Shown here piece by piece: positions 25,016-35,800 of a stretch of DNA of 64,000 bases. The translations under genes and the position numbers were made by a program. Source of the DNA: Larix kaempferi. Lineage: Eukaryota > Streptophyta > Pinopsida > Pinales > Pinaceae. Each line of letters begins with the position of its first letter. Position 1 is the stretch's first letter. The stretch covers positions 62,091,501-62,155,500 of the forward strand of contig BSBM01000361.1 of the NCBI GenBank assembly GCA_027924585.1, written 5' to 3'. A model generated the notes under the pieces. It had not been told where the DNA came from. It saw only the letters and a program-made list of their open reading frames with translations, and did no database searches.

Positions 25016-25937
25016 GAGTTCTCTTAATTATTAAAAAACATGAGACCTTCAATATTCTCTAAAGTCTTTTATGATAGCCAATTTGTTATATAATTTAATT
25101 ACATATGTATGTGATCAAAAGAAATAAATTATTGTTGTAATATACTTTTTGTACCTTATTTTGTTTGTTATATGATTTAATTATATATATATATATGATC
25201 AAAAGATATAAATTACTTTTGTAATATATCTTTTGTTTTTTATTTTGTTGTAACGGAAATACAAATATGTAAGTGTAATTATGTATTAGTTTCTAGCGAG
25301 AAGTTTAAGGCTGACACCCCGCTACTAAATGTTGTAGCATTGTTATGATTCCATAAATCAAACCATCCATTAGTTAAAACATAAGAGTTCTCTGAATTAT
25401 TAAAAAACATGAGACCTTCAATATTCTCTAGAGTCTTCTTTGATAGCCAATATTACATATATATATGTGATCATAAGAAATAAATTATTTTTGTAATATA
25501 CCTCTGGTCTCCTATTTTGTTGTAACCAAAATACAAATATGTAAGTGTAATTATGTACTAGTTTCTAGTGAGAAGCTCAAGGCCAACACCTCGCTACTGA
25601 ATGTTGTAGTATTGTTATGATTCCATAAATCAAACCATCCATTAGTTAAAACATGAGAGTTCTCTGAATTATTAAAAAACATGAGACCTTCAATATTCTA
25701 TGAAGTCTTCTTTGATAGTCAATTTGTTATATGATTTAATTACATATATATGTGATCAAAAGAAATAAATTATTTTTCTAATATACCTCTTGTCCCATAT
25801 TTTCTTGTAACCGAAATATAAATATGTAAGTGTAATTATGTACTAGTTTCTAGCGAGGAGTTCAAGGCCAACACCCCGCTACTGAATGTTGTTGTATTGT
25901 TATGATTCCATAAATCAAACCATCCATTAGTTAAAGC
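25016..25937. repeat. Long tandem array, 3 units of about 270-370 bp
   Basis: Units begin gagttctctgaattattaaa (first unit: gagttctcttaattattaaa) at 25,016, 25,385 and 25,657. They share tagtttctagcgagaag and the end motif attccataaatcaaaccatc. The first unit is about 95 bp longer through an extra AT-rich block. The array ends exactly where the minus-strand endonuclease coding signal begins to be recognisable. Confidence 0.92.
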
Positions 25938-28700
25938 ATGGTAGTGTATCCAACAGCAATTTTTGTGTTAGTTTTATGCAACTTAAAGCCTTTACTTGAC
26001 ATGTATGATTCAATTTTACGTTTGTACATATTATTTTGTAACATGGACTCAATGTTGAAATTTCCAACAATGAACATGTAATTGTTTTGGCGGTTTCCCA
26101 ATACTATGCTATCTAAAAAACTGAATACGAGATTAAGAGGGAAGTGTGGCATGTTGTAGATATTGATGAATGTAAAATTGTTGTTCTTTATTCCTATCTA
26201 GCTAATAGTTTCCTCAATATACTTGCTTGGTTCATTGCTCGTAGCATGGATGACTATGTTTTTCTTAAAACATGCTAATAGTTTCCTCAATATACTTGCT
26301 TGGTTCATTGCTCGTAGCATGGATGACTATGTTTTTCTTAAAACATGTTACACTACCATGTACTTAGTATGCTCCTACACAATTGTATTGGTTTGCTAGT
26401 ATAGTTTCCCTAGGACAAAAGTGCAAATGTTTCTTGCAGACAAAGTATATATGCTTCCATTAATTCTTTGTCATTGACGATATCCTCCATGTTTAAAAGA
26501 AAACTTTGTGTATTCAATGAACAAATCAATAAATGATCTTGTTTTCCAATCGATCACATTTCATATTTAATCTGTAGGCATATATGCTTTTCTAGTCTAC
26601 TCATTTCATCGACAACATTTTGGAAAACTGTAAAAAAAAATTGATGTAATTTGTTTACAATATACAAAGAGTGAATTCTTTTGACATGGGGTAGAGTGGT
26701 ATACACAAGCCCATGTTGTCGCATTCCCTTGGGATCAAACGCTAATTTGTTCATAGTAAGTCCTTGTGCTCTATGCACTATTCGTGTGCGTGTGCAAGCT
26801 AATTGCACAAGGAATTGTTCTCTAAGAAAACTATATTTATTTCCAACTGTTATCTAAACAAAGATTCTTTCGATTGGTGTCCAGTTAGGCATGATATTAG
26901 GTGTATAGAGATTTTGCATAGTAGCTCTTTGTGCAATTCTGACATAAGGGTCTAGAAAATCTATCCATATGATATCAGTTATATTTTGTTTGTAGATTTA
27001 AATATGCCTTAAGTACCATTGACTAAGCCATCGTGTACTGTGTAATTACCATCAATTAATTCAACAAGAATATTTTTTTCAAAAATATTGTAGAAGGAAA
27101 ATGCATTGCTTTTTGTTCGTATCGATTTTTTTTTCCATAGGATCAATTTTCTTGTCATGTGCTATTAGAGCAAATGCTTCTATTTGTATGGTAGACAACA
27201 TTATTTCATTGTGTTGCTCAACATCTTTGTTACGGTGGAAAAGATAGGGCAATGTTGGATCATTTGGTCATTGTCTATAGCAATGCTTATTTAGGAAGTT
27301 GATATCATTTTATGTGTGGGTACTTGTCCTAATCCTATTCAAAATAGAGACAAACACTTCATATGTTTGTATCATCACATTTTTCAGTTCAAATTATTGC
27401 ATGTTATCTATCCAAAACATATATGGTGTTTTTTTTCACTAGAGGATTGGTTGTTCAAAGATCCAAGAATCATGGACAAGTTGTGCCTTAAAGAAGTCAC
27501 TGCAAAAAATAACATATAGTTTTCCAAATTCTTTTGTTGGTGTTTGCATCTCCCTTGCTCTTATTTCTATGCTATGTAGAAAATGTGAACCAATTAATGA
27601 GGCTTCATCTATTAGTAGGACTAGTAATTGTTGGTAGTCTTTTGTTAACAAATCCAATGCATTTGAGTTTAGTGGAAGCATGTTACTTGAATTTAGAGGC
27701 AGTCATAGAGCTTAGTGTATTGTAATGCCATTTGCATTATGTGCATCTTTTCCAGTGAATGTAACTATAATGCCTTTCTTTTTCAAAGAGTCACTATTGA
27801 TGGCCATGTCATAAAATTTCAATAGGGTATTGAAAATCGCTTTCAAATAAATGGTTTTCATGTTCCTGCACCTCCTATTATGAAAATATGAATATGTGTG
27901 TTTGGACTGTTTTTTTTCTCAGTATAATCTATTTTGTTATTGATCGTTGTTCCTCATTAAGTGTTCTTCTTGTTGCATATTATTTGTTTATGTCCCGCAA
28001 AAATGGTTTTTGAATTAATTTATGTTTTACACGCTAGCACAGTAGCATATGTATTAGATAATGTTGAATGTCATATTTTCAATTTCATTAGCATCATCTT
28101 CTTTTCCTGGAGTTGTTTCAAGTGGGCACAATTCTTAAGTTCTAGTTGTGATTTTTTCAAATGAAGTGTCAATAGTCTCCACTTTGCTCTTATTTTTGCT
28201 ACAAATATTTGTTCAACTAAATCTATTTGTTATTTTTTTGAAATATGTGTTTCAAACCATGTTTGATAGTTTCCCTTTAACAAATTCCCGCCTTTGTGTG
28301 GGATATATAGGATCATTTTTTCTCTTGAGTAATTTTTTGGGTGTTTTTCTTTATTGTATCGGATGTAATGTATAATATTTGGTTTATTTTTTTTCCTGAT
28401 TGTTCTATTAGAAAAGGAATACGAAGAGGCATATTTGACTAAACACATTCCTTTGAGTGAAACTAGGTGTGCAGTGTATTTTTCTCTTACCAATGCACAT
28501 ATAATGTCTTCAAAATCACCATGCTCTTGTTGCAATAAACTTGGTTATTTTAGCACACATGTTTGATGAAAACTATTTTTCTCGAAGAGTAATGCAATGG
28601 TAGATAAATAACAATATGGATTGATTTTCTAGTAGATATTTGTTGCAAATTTAGTAGCACATTTCCAAGTCTACAAATTGTTTTGAAATTGTTGTTGTTT
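25938..28700 (-). pseudogene. Helentron-like protein relic: pre-helicase, PIF1 helicase, EEP endonuclease
   Basis: Reading from high to low coordinates, the first signal is a helitron-type pre-helicase region (IVIYLPLHYSSRK; PNIIHYIRYNKEKHPKNY; NYQTWFETH) at about 28,700-28,230. The PIF1 helicase follows. Its Walker A is HIFIIGGAGT then a TGA at 27,858-27,860 where the P-loop Gly should be. Next come FTGKDAHNANGITIH, the DEAS box at 27,598-27,609, FGKLYVIFCSDFF with HDSWIF, and HRAQGLTMNKLAFDP with HGLVYTTLPHVKRIHSLY near 26,780-26,640. In the same frame, past one TGA at 26,554, an EEP nuclease begins (LLICSLNTQSF, then ILCLQETF near 26,440), with IVGNFNIESM at about 26,080 in place of the GDFN box. 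Helitron transposases unwind and nick DNA for rolling-circle transposition, and a C-terminal EEP domain marks the Helentron branch. The Rep/HUH part was not found; a gypsy LTR starts at 28,930. The gene is dead, with many stops and shifts. Confidence 0.85.
26201..26346. repeat. 73-bp direct duplication inside the endonuclease relic
   Basis: The segment beginning gctaatagtttcctcaatat is present at 26,201 and 26,274 with no visible difference, so it is a very recent tandem duplication within an old pseudogene. Confidence 0.95.
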
Positions 28701-28929
28701 TCTGAACACGATTGCTCTCTTATTTTTTTTTAAACAATCGGTCATTCTTCTATCCATTTTTGTAATGTAATAACTTATATATGGTGTTGTAGTATAAGCA
28801 TATAAAATGAATTGTGCATGCGTATAAAATGAATTGTGCATCATGTGTTTTCCTGTCATATTTGGTGAATTGATTTTTCAAATGAATTAATCCATATGTT
28901 GGATGGATCTCTCTATAGTAACAAAGCAG

Positions 28930-29780
28930 TGTTGGCAGGTGGTTTGGATTAGTCAACTTTGCAGCATCGTGGATGTTGCGCAAGGCCAAAGATACCGCGA
29001 AAGGAGGAAAGCAGCGTGAAAGTCAATAATACTTTATGTATGTTGGGTCATTTGGACCGCATTATGTGGGTTTTTGGGTTACTATTTTTGTAGAGTTTGT
29101 TAAGAAGTAGTTAGGTGGTTTCTTAAGTGGACCGCAAATGTAAAGGCACGAGCCTATAAATAGACATAGCATTGTAAGTGTTGGAGGAGACCGAAATCAT
29201 CATATCAGAGAAGATCTATCTTTATGCGAAGGATTGGTATTGTGGGATGTTTTGGATATTGATCTGAGTCTGTTTGAATCTGGGTATGCGACAGAAAGAC
29301 TATCTTATTGTATCTGTGTTTTATTGCAAAGATTAATATGATGTGATAGAGTTTTGAGCAGAATCATTGTGTTTGTCATGTTTTCTTGTGATGAATGCAT
29401 TCTGCGATACGAATCTATGAATGATGCGGTGCTTTCTTATTGCAATTAATGTTTTATTGTTATATCTATTGCTCATTAGTGATTCTGTCAGTAGTGAGAT
29501 CTGTTGAATGATGCTGCAATTATGTTTAATTCCTAAGTCGAATGGTTAGATTTGTTATGCAATGCTGCGATAAGTTGATGAGATGATGCACAAGGTCCTC
29601 CTTCATTCGACGAAAATGTGGTTTCGTCAGCTCTCCCTTGAACATCTTGGGTGAGACTTCATCTGCTCCGTAGGTGTTGCTGGACAGGGTAAAACCTATC
29701 TGGGCCAGTGCTCAGGGAAATCGTGGCGGTTTGGGTGTTGACAGTGTGAGGAGCCCATGTCGACTAGGTTTATGTCAACA
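28930..29780 (+). mobile_element. LTR of a plus-strand gypsy-type element
   Basis: Bounded by TGTTGG at 28,930 and TCAACA ending at 29,780, with a degenerate primer-binding site two bases further on. A TATA box (TATAAATAG, 29,155-29,163) lies about 225 bp in. The 851-bp length fits a gypsy LTR. No second LTR is present in the window because the element is cut by the CACTA sequence at 32,281. The boundaries are inferred from the terminal motifs and the PBS, not from a second copy. Confidence 0.6.
29155..29163 (+). promoter_or_regulatory. TATA box in the LTR
   Basis: TATAAATAG in a GC-balanced context (agcctataaatagacat), a strong plant core-promoter match for retroelement transcription toward gag. 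Confidence 0.6.
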
Positions 29781-29782
29781 AA

Positions 29783-29800
29783 TGGTTCTGTTGTCGGGAC
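29783..29800 (+). promoter_or_regulatory. Degenerate primer-binding site
   Basis: TGGTTCTGTTGTCGGGAC resembles the tRNA-Asp-type site TGGCGCCGTTGCCGGGGA, with several of the differences being C-to-T. It sits immediately after the LTR end, as a PBS must. Confidence 0.45.
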
Positions 29801-29813
29801 CCTTGCGCGAAGT

Positions 29814-32280
29814 GGGGGGAGGACATGTTGTGGCATCCGACGAGACCAGAAATTCAAGATTGGTTCGACCTAAAGTTGCGAGAGTTTGCTAAAAAGGAAA
29901 ATCAGAACCCTGGGTTGTCAATGGATCGGTGGTTGGAAAAGTACATACATGACGGTCCACACAAATATTTTTTATGCGAGTTGCCAATCATCCTGTATGA
30001 ATGGTTAGCGAAATTGACCTTTCAGAAGTGAAATTTCCAAGGTGGTTAGCCGATATCTTGGACCCCATAACTGATCCAGGAGCTACAAGAGGTAGACAAC
30101 AAAGCATCGCAGGATGTTGAGGTCTGGGTCGACAGTATATTGGAAGGCTATATCACCGAGTTTGAGGTTGATACGACAAAGTCTTATAGCGAAGCTGAAA
30201 GGGAATTTTTCAACGGACCGAGAGGCAAGTTCCTATAGTCGCTATAGTTGTCCATTAAGATGATCATCTATGAAAAGGGCATACTAAAGATGCACCTCGA
30301 TCAGTAGAACCCTGATGGGAGGAGGTTGTGGATACCGCGGTAGAAGGGGGGAGGTGAATGAAATGATACGGGGTAGATGGGTGCAATTTACGATGAGACT
30401 ATGAAGGAAGCCTAGGAAGAGAGTGGTCTTACGGGGGAGGAGCAAGGTTTTGACAAGAAAAGAGGCAGAGGACAGGAGAAGGTCCTCCTGCGATCGAAAC
30501 GCAAAACTGCGAAGGAAGACCACATGGGACGAAGTGACCTCATAGTGCCGACAAGGACAACCAAGCTATGCCCAGGATAGAGACAGGACCAAACCCCACT
30601 AGCAAAGTACCCACACCTCGGCTCACTATCTCTCAAATGGGAAGAAATACAACTTTGACACCGTCGTGTTCATTGTGTCAACAAATCTTGATTGCTAGCA
30701 GCTCAACAACTATAGGAAGGAATCCCAGGATGGTGGGAAAAGACGCAAAGTTACCTCTAATGGGATGGACAACCGTGAGCAATATTAGTTCTTATGTGAA
30801 GTAGTATGGACTGTTAAGCAAATTACAAATGATGACCCCAAGAAAGGCCAATAGGGGACTACTCCTTCGGGTTGTGCATTGGACTAGTTTATGAAGCTTG
30901 TACAAGTTCCTACAGGAACCCCAGAGAAGACGTTGGATGAAGTTAGAAAATGATTGATTGCAGAGGTCAAAACACCAAAATCTGAGGCACAATATATTAC
31001 AGAAATGAAGGAGATTAAGTAGTATCCGAATGAAACTGTTTGGGATTTCAAGCAAAGGTTCAAAACACTGATGGAAAGATTCAGTTTTGACATGAGCGAT
31101 GTCCAACATAAGGAATGGTTCATCGCGGCGTTGCTACCTCATATTCGACTCTCGTTGATGCAGCAAAACATTGCAACGCCGAGTGAAGCTATAGAGACTA
31201 TGAGACCGTTAGAAGCTTCGCCGATTGGTGAGAACGTAGATGTCATGTCTCAGATCAAGACACAATTGGAAAACCTGACAATTTAGTTGCAAGATCTTAA
31301 GAAGGGAAAAGAGCACCTCGAGGAGGTCTGGTGTACTCGATGTCGCGCAGAAGGACACACAAGGGATAACTGCCTAGATTTTTGCAACTACCTGGTATCA
31401 GGAGAGCCAAACCCATTAAGTGGCGGAGGTATGCCATGGTACCGCATCTCTTAGGTATATGGGCATCGACATGAGGAGTGTCAATACATGCAAAATATGG
31501 TCACAAAGCCGATTAATTTGTATTGTACATTCTGCAAGTCTGTGGGACATGAAGATAAGGATTTCCACGCATATGGCTTACTTTAGGAAAGAACATACGA
31601 TGCATTCTATGTGAAGGACGACCAGCATGCAGTACAGCAACTGCAACCGTAGCCACAAGTGGTCCAACCGCTACCTCAACCACAGATTCAGTTTGTACCA
31701 TAGCCGCAACCAAAACAACAGTTTATGCCACAGTATACTTATATGCAGATGGCTCCACAGCAGCCACCGTATGTTCAGCAGGCACAGTATGTTCAACCAG
31801 AACCATGTGTTCAGCCAGGGCACTATGTTCAGCTGCAACCGAATCCCATGCAGCAACAGTTTAATCAAGTACAATATCAGTAGCAAGGAGGATTCCACGG
31901 AGGATTCCAGGGAGGACACGGTGGAGGCTTTGGTCCTGGAGGAGGACGAGGTCGCGGACCTGTCCAATGTTATAATTGCGGAGTGTTGGGACACTACCAG
32001 AGAGATTTCCCACAGTTGCAAACACAGTGTACACATTGTTTTGTTGCTAATCACACTGTTGAAAACTGTCCATAGTTGATTGCGCGATGGCAAGCAGGAA
32101 ATGTTCAGCAGTTACAAAATTAGAATGAGTTGCAGAATCAACAATCGATGTAGAATCAAAACCAGCCGCATAACCAAAATCAGCGTCTGAATCAGAATGC
32201 AAACCAGAATGTGAATCAACCTGCGAACCCACCGCCAAACCAGAATCAGGGATCAACTGTTGCGACAATTTCAACAGAGC
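29814..32280 (+). pseudogene. Gypsy gag relic with several CCHC zinc knuckles
   Basis: The gag signal begins near 29,825 (PEIQDWFDLKLREF) and continues across frameshifts to a capsid-like segment around 31,000-31,260 (YPNETVWDFKQRFKTLMERF; FIAALLPHIRLSLMQQ). Four cysteine/histidine knuckles follow: CTRCRAEGHTRDNC, CTFCKSVGHEDKDFH, CYNCGVLGHYQRDFP and CTHCFVANHTVENC, two of them with the last Cys replaced by Phe or His. A Gln/Pro-rich region lies between the second and third knuckles and an Asn/Gln-rich tail follows the fourth. In the main frame nine stops occur from 31,284 to 32,153, and all are TAG. Protease and pol are missing because CACTA sequence begins at 32,281. Confidence 0.8.
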
Positions 32281-32299
32281 CACTAGTAGATTTGAACCC

Positions 32300-32610
32300 A
32301 AAATTCGACGAGCAAATCCGACGATCTCCGACGAAAAGGACTGTGTCGTCGGATTTTTCTTTCAAAATTACTTTTTTTTGGTTTCTTTTTTTAAATTTCG
32401 TAAGGTGTCCATCGGAGATCCAACGTCATTTTGAATATTCGACGAGGCCCGTAGGATATCCGACGGCGCTGCGAATATCCGACGCCTATGAGGTTATTCG
32501 ATGCCTGAGATGTGAGATAAACGACGCCATTTCAAACCCAAAGAAGTCGGATATCCGACGGATATTTCCCAACGGTAACTAGGTTAGAGTCGTCGGATAT
32601 CCGACGTCGG
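32300..32610. repeat. Palindromic subterminal repeats of the CACTA element
   Basis: Variants of atccgacg / cgtcggat recur about a dozen times in both orientations. Two are perfect palindromes: GTCGGATATCCGAC at 32,546-32,559 and CGTCGGATATCCGACG at 32,591-32,606. In En/Spm-type elements, arrays like this bind the TnpA-type protein. The CpG density is far above that of the surroundings. Confidence 0.75.
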
Positions 32611-32803
32611 TTTGACTTTTTAACTTTTAAAATTTATAAATATCCAACCATTTTGACATGTTTTCCATACCAGCGATGGTTTGCGGATGTTTTTTTTGTT
32701 CGGGGGATAGTTTTTCATTGTTTTTGTGATTCAAGTGAGCGAAGTACTTTGGACATTCATTTTCTAAGATCAATAATCTTCATTTAATCTCTTTACGAGA
32801 AAT

Positions 32804-35800
32804 ATGTCAACTAGCAATATTCCTGATCCAGATGAACAAAATCGACAATTGCTTGCTAGATTGTGGGAAGGAGTTGAAAGAAGGGGTGATGGGAAATGCT
32901 ATTGTCCATGTAGTCAATGCAGGGTTTTTAAGCGGAGAAGAATTTTGATCACAACAGCCACAAAACATTGTAGGGAGCATGGGCACGCTGAGGGGGGAGA
33001 TGAATACCATCCATTTGTAAGTTTTGCATTATATATGTTTTTATTTTGATTGCTTTTGTAAATTTATGTTTTATTATAATATTTCTTATGTATTATTATA
33101 ATATTTCTTATTTTTTACCAACAATACAATTGGTCGTTGTTCTTTTCATCCCAACAGTACAAAATTTGTTAAATTTTTAATGTATCACATAAATTTTTAC
33201 ATTTTGCATTTGAAATTTTTACATTTTGCGTTTGAATTTCTTATATTAACTTTTATCTATTGATTGTTTCATGTAATTATAAAGGAAAGACATCCTATGG
33301 CATATCGTCTGGATCAGCAAGTGCTTCCAGAACAAGTACTGGAGGAACATGGAGCTATGAATATTAATGGACAACAAGTTAATGATCACATTGAAGAAGA
33401 TGATCATACTGATAACATAGTTGAAGATGATGTTACAAATACTTTGATCCATGATTCATTTAATGTTGGAATGGATAATGATCATGATCATGATAATGAT
33501 CATGAAAATTATGAAAATTTTGATTATATTCATGATATAACTCTTCTTGACAAGGCATACGAACCCCTTTATGACGGCTTCAAGAAAAATCTTCTCTCTG
33601 CTATATTGTTGTTAATGAACTTGAAGGTTATGAATGGTATTTCAAACATATCAATCACATGGATGTTAAGGTATGTCATATATTCCATCACAAAATATAT
33701 ATGATTGTCATGTATTTTTTTGTTAATTCATATTTAAGTCAAATTATAACTACAGATGAAATTTGTTTCATTAATATTATTTCTATATTATATTAACTAG
33801 ATTTTTATTTTTATTTGTTGTAGCATGATAGGTGAATATTTGTTACCACCGTCAAACATTTTACCTCGCACATATCGAGTCTTATCTACCATCATGAAAG
33901 AAATTGGAATGCAGTATGAAGCAATTCATGCATGCCCTTATGATCATGATCTTTATTACAACCAGCATGAATTTGCAACAGAATGTCCTGAATGTCATAT
34001 CAGTAGATATCGCACAGATCAAGTAACTAAAAAGGTGCCTCGCAAGGTTCTACGTTATATTCCCATTATTCCTCATCTGTAAGGACTGTTCAAGTGCAAA
34101 AACATAGCGCAGTTTATGGATTACCATGCACGGAACAAAAGTCAAGACGACATTATTCGGATGCCTGCAGATGGGTCTGCATTTAGAGATATGGAGGAAA
34201 AATGGCCTCACTTTAAAGATGAACCTCGTAATCTTAGGATTTCTTTGGCAGCAGATGGTGTCAATCCTTTTGCAGAGATGAGATCTGTTTACTCGTTGTG
34301 GCCTATTTTTTTTTATCAACAACAACATTCCTCCATGGTTGACAATAAAGAGGGAGAACATAATGTTGTCGATGATTATTCCAGGTATGAACACTGCAGT
34401 TTTTTTTTAATGCAGTGGTATATTCTCATTTGTCGTTTTTTGTCTCATAATGTTATATATATATTTAAAGTTTTTCTATTGTGAAATATGGTTTATATAT
34501 CTAAATGGTAGGTCTCATCATTAGAATATGTATTTTATATGTTCAAATCAATCAAGTAAGTACCAAGTCAAATATATCAATGTATATATCAAACCTCTTA
34601 TTGACAAGCCACTGAAGTTATGGAATGGCATCACTATGTATGACGTATCTAGACCAATGACGTATCCAATTCCATGCAATGCTTGTATGGACAATACATG
34701 ATGCCCTAGGGTTAACCCATTTCTGTGGTATGTAATTATAAGTTCCACTTTAGTTGCATTTAATTTTACGAACTACTAGTTAATATAATACGCATGCATG
34801 TTTTTCTAAATAATCCAATCATTTTTTATATAATTATAATAGACAATATTGATATTCCATATTTTTATTTAGGTCTTCAGACAAAGGGAAAATTTGCATG
34901 TCCAGTTTGTGGTCCTAAGATCAAATCTCGTCATTCAAAAAGCTTAGGGAAGGAGGTGTTTGATGAGTATAGGCACTTCCTCTCCAAGAATCACAAGTGT
35001 CGAACTACCGAAAAACATCTTTTCAATGGCAAGCAAGAGACTGCATTAAAACCAAAGAAAATGACACCTCAGCTATGGAAGTTGCAATATAATATAAATC
35101 GTCAAGGTACCTATAATCAATCATCGTATATGATCATACTGTATTTTATTGTATTGTGTGTTGTTTAGTGTAATTGACATTGATTTAATATTTAATTTCA
35201 TCATTGTCGTTCATGTGATCATCATGAAGGCATTAATGGGCTTCCACAAGGAATGAAAAGTTATCCTAGACAATTTAGTAGGTTGCCCTACTATGAGCAC
35301 CTACAAATTGCTCATCTATTTGATACAATGTATATTGGAAAGAATGTGATAGAAACATTATGGAAAATATTGGATGGAAGGAGTGACAAACAAAAAATTG
35401 TCAAAATTTGCAAAGACATCCAAGATAACAACCATGCAATGAAAGACGTCATTCAATTTCATAGCAATGGAGAGAAAATTAATATAAACTCATTTCCATG
35501 GATGTTAATGGACCAGCAAAGTAATGTTGTAAAAGAAGTCATTCGAGAAATTAAATTTCCCACCGGATTTTGTGCGAACATGAAGAATATCATAACAAAG
35601 AAAGGTGACTTTGCGAGGGTGAAAACGCACGATTGGCATGTCTTCATGAAGGTAATAATTATTATGGTTTGCATTTAATAATTATTTTTTTTCTTTTTCC
35701 AATGAATATGGATGGTAGTGTTGTTTGTCTAGTACTCTTTTTGGATATACTGAAACGATTTGTATATTATTGTTACAATATGTTCTACCTCTCTCTATCC

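Noticed and set aside
28750-28989. Minus-strand frame as the helitron N-terminus
   Set aside because: It crosses the proposed gypsy LTR boundary at 28,930 and shows no Rep or HUH motif.
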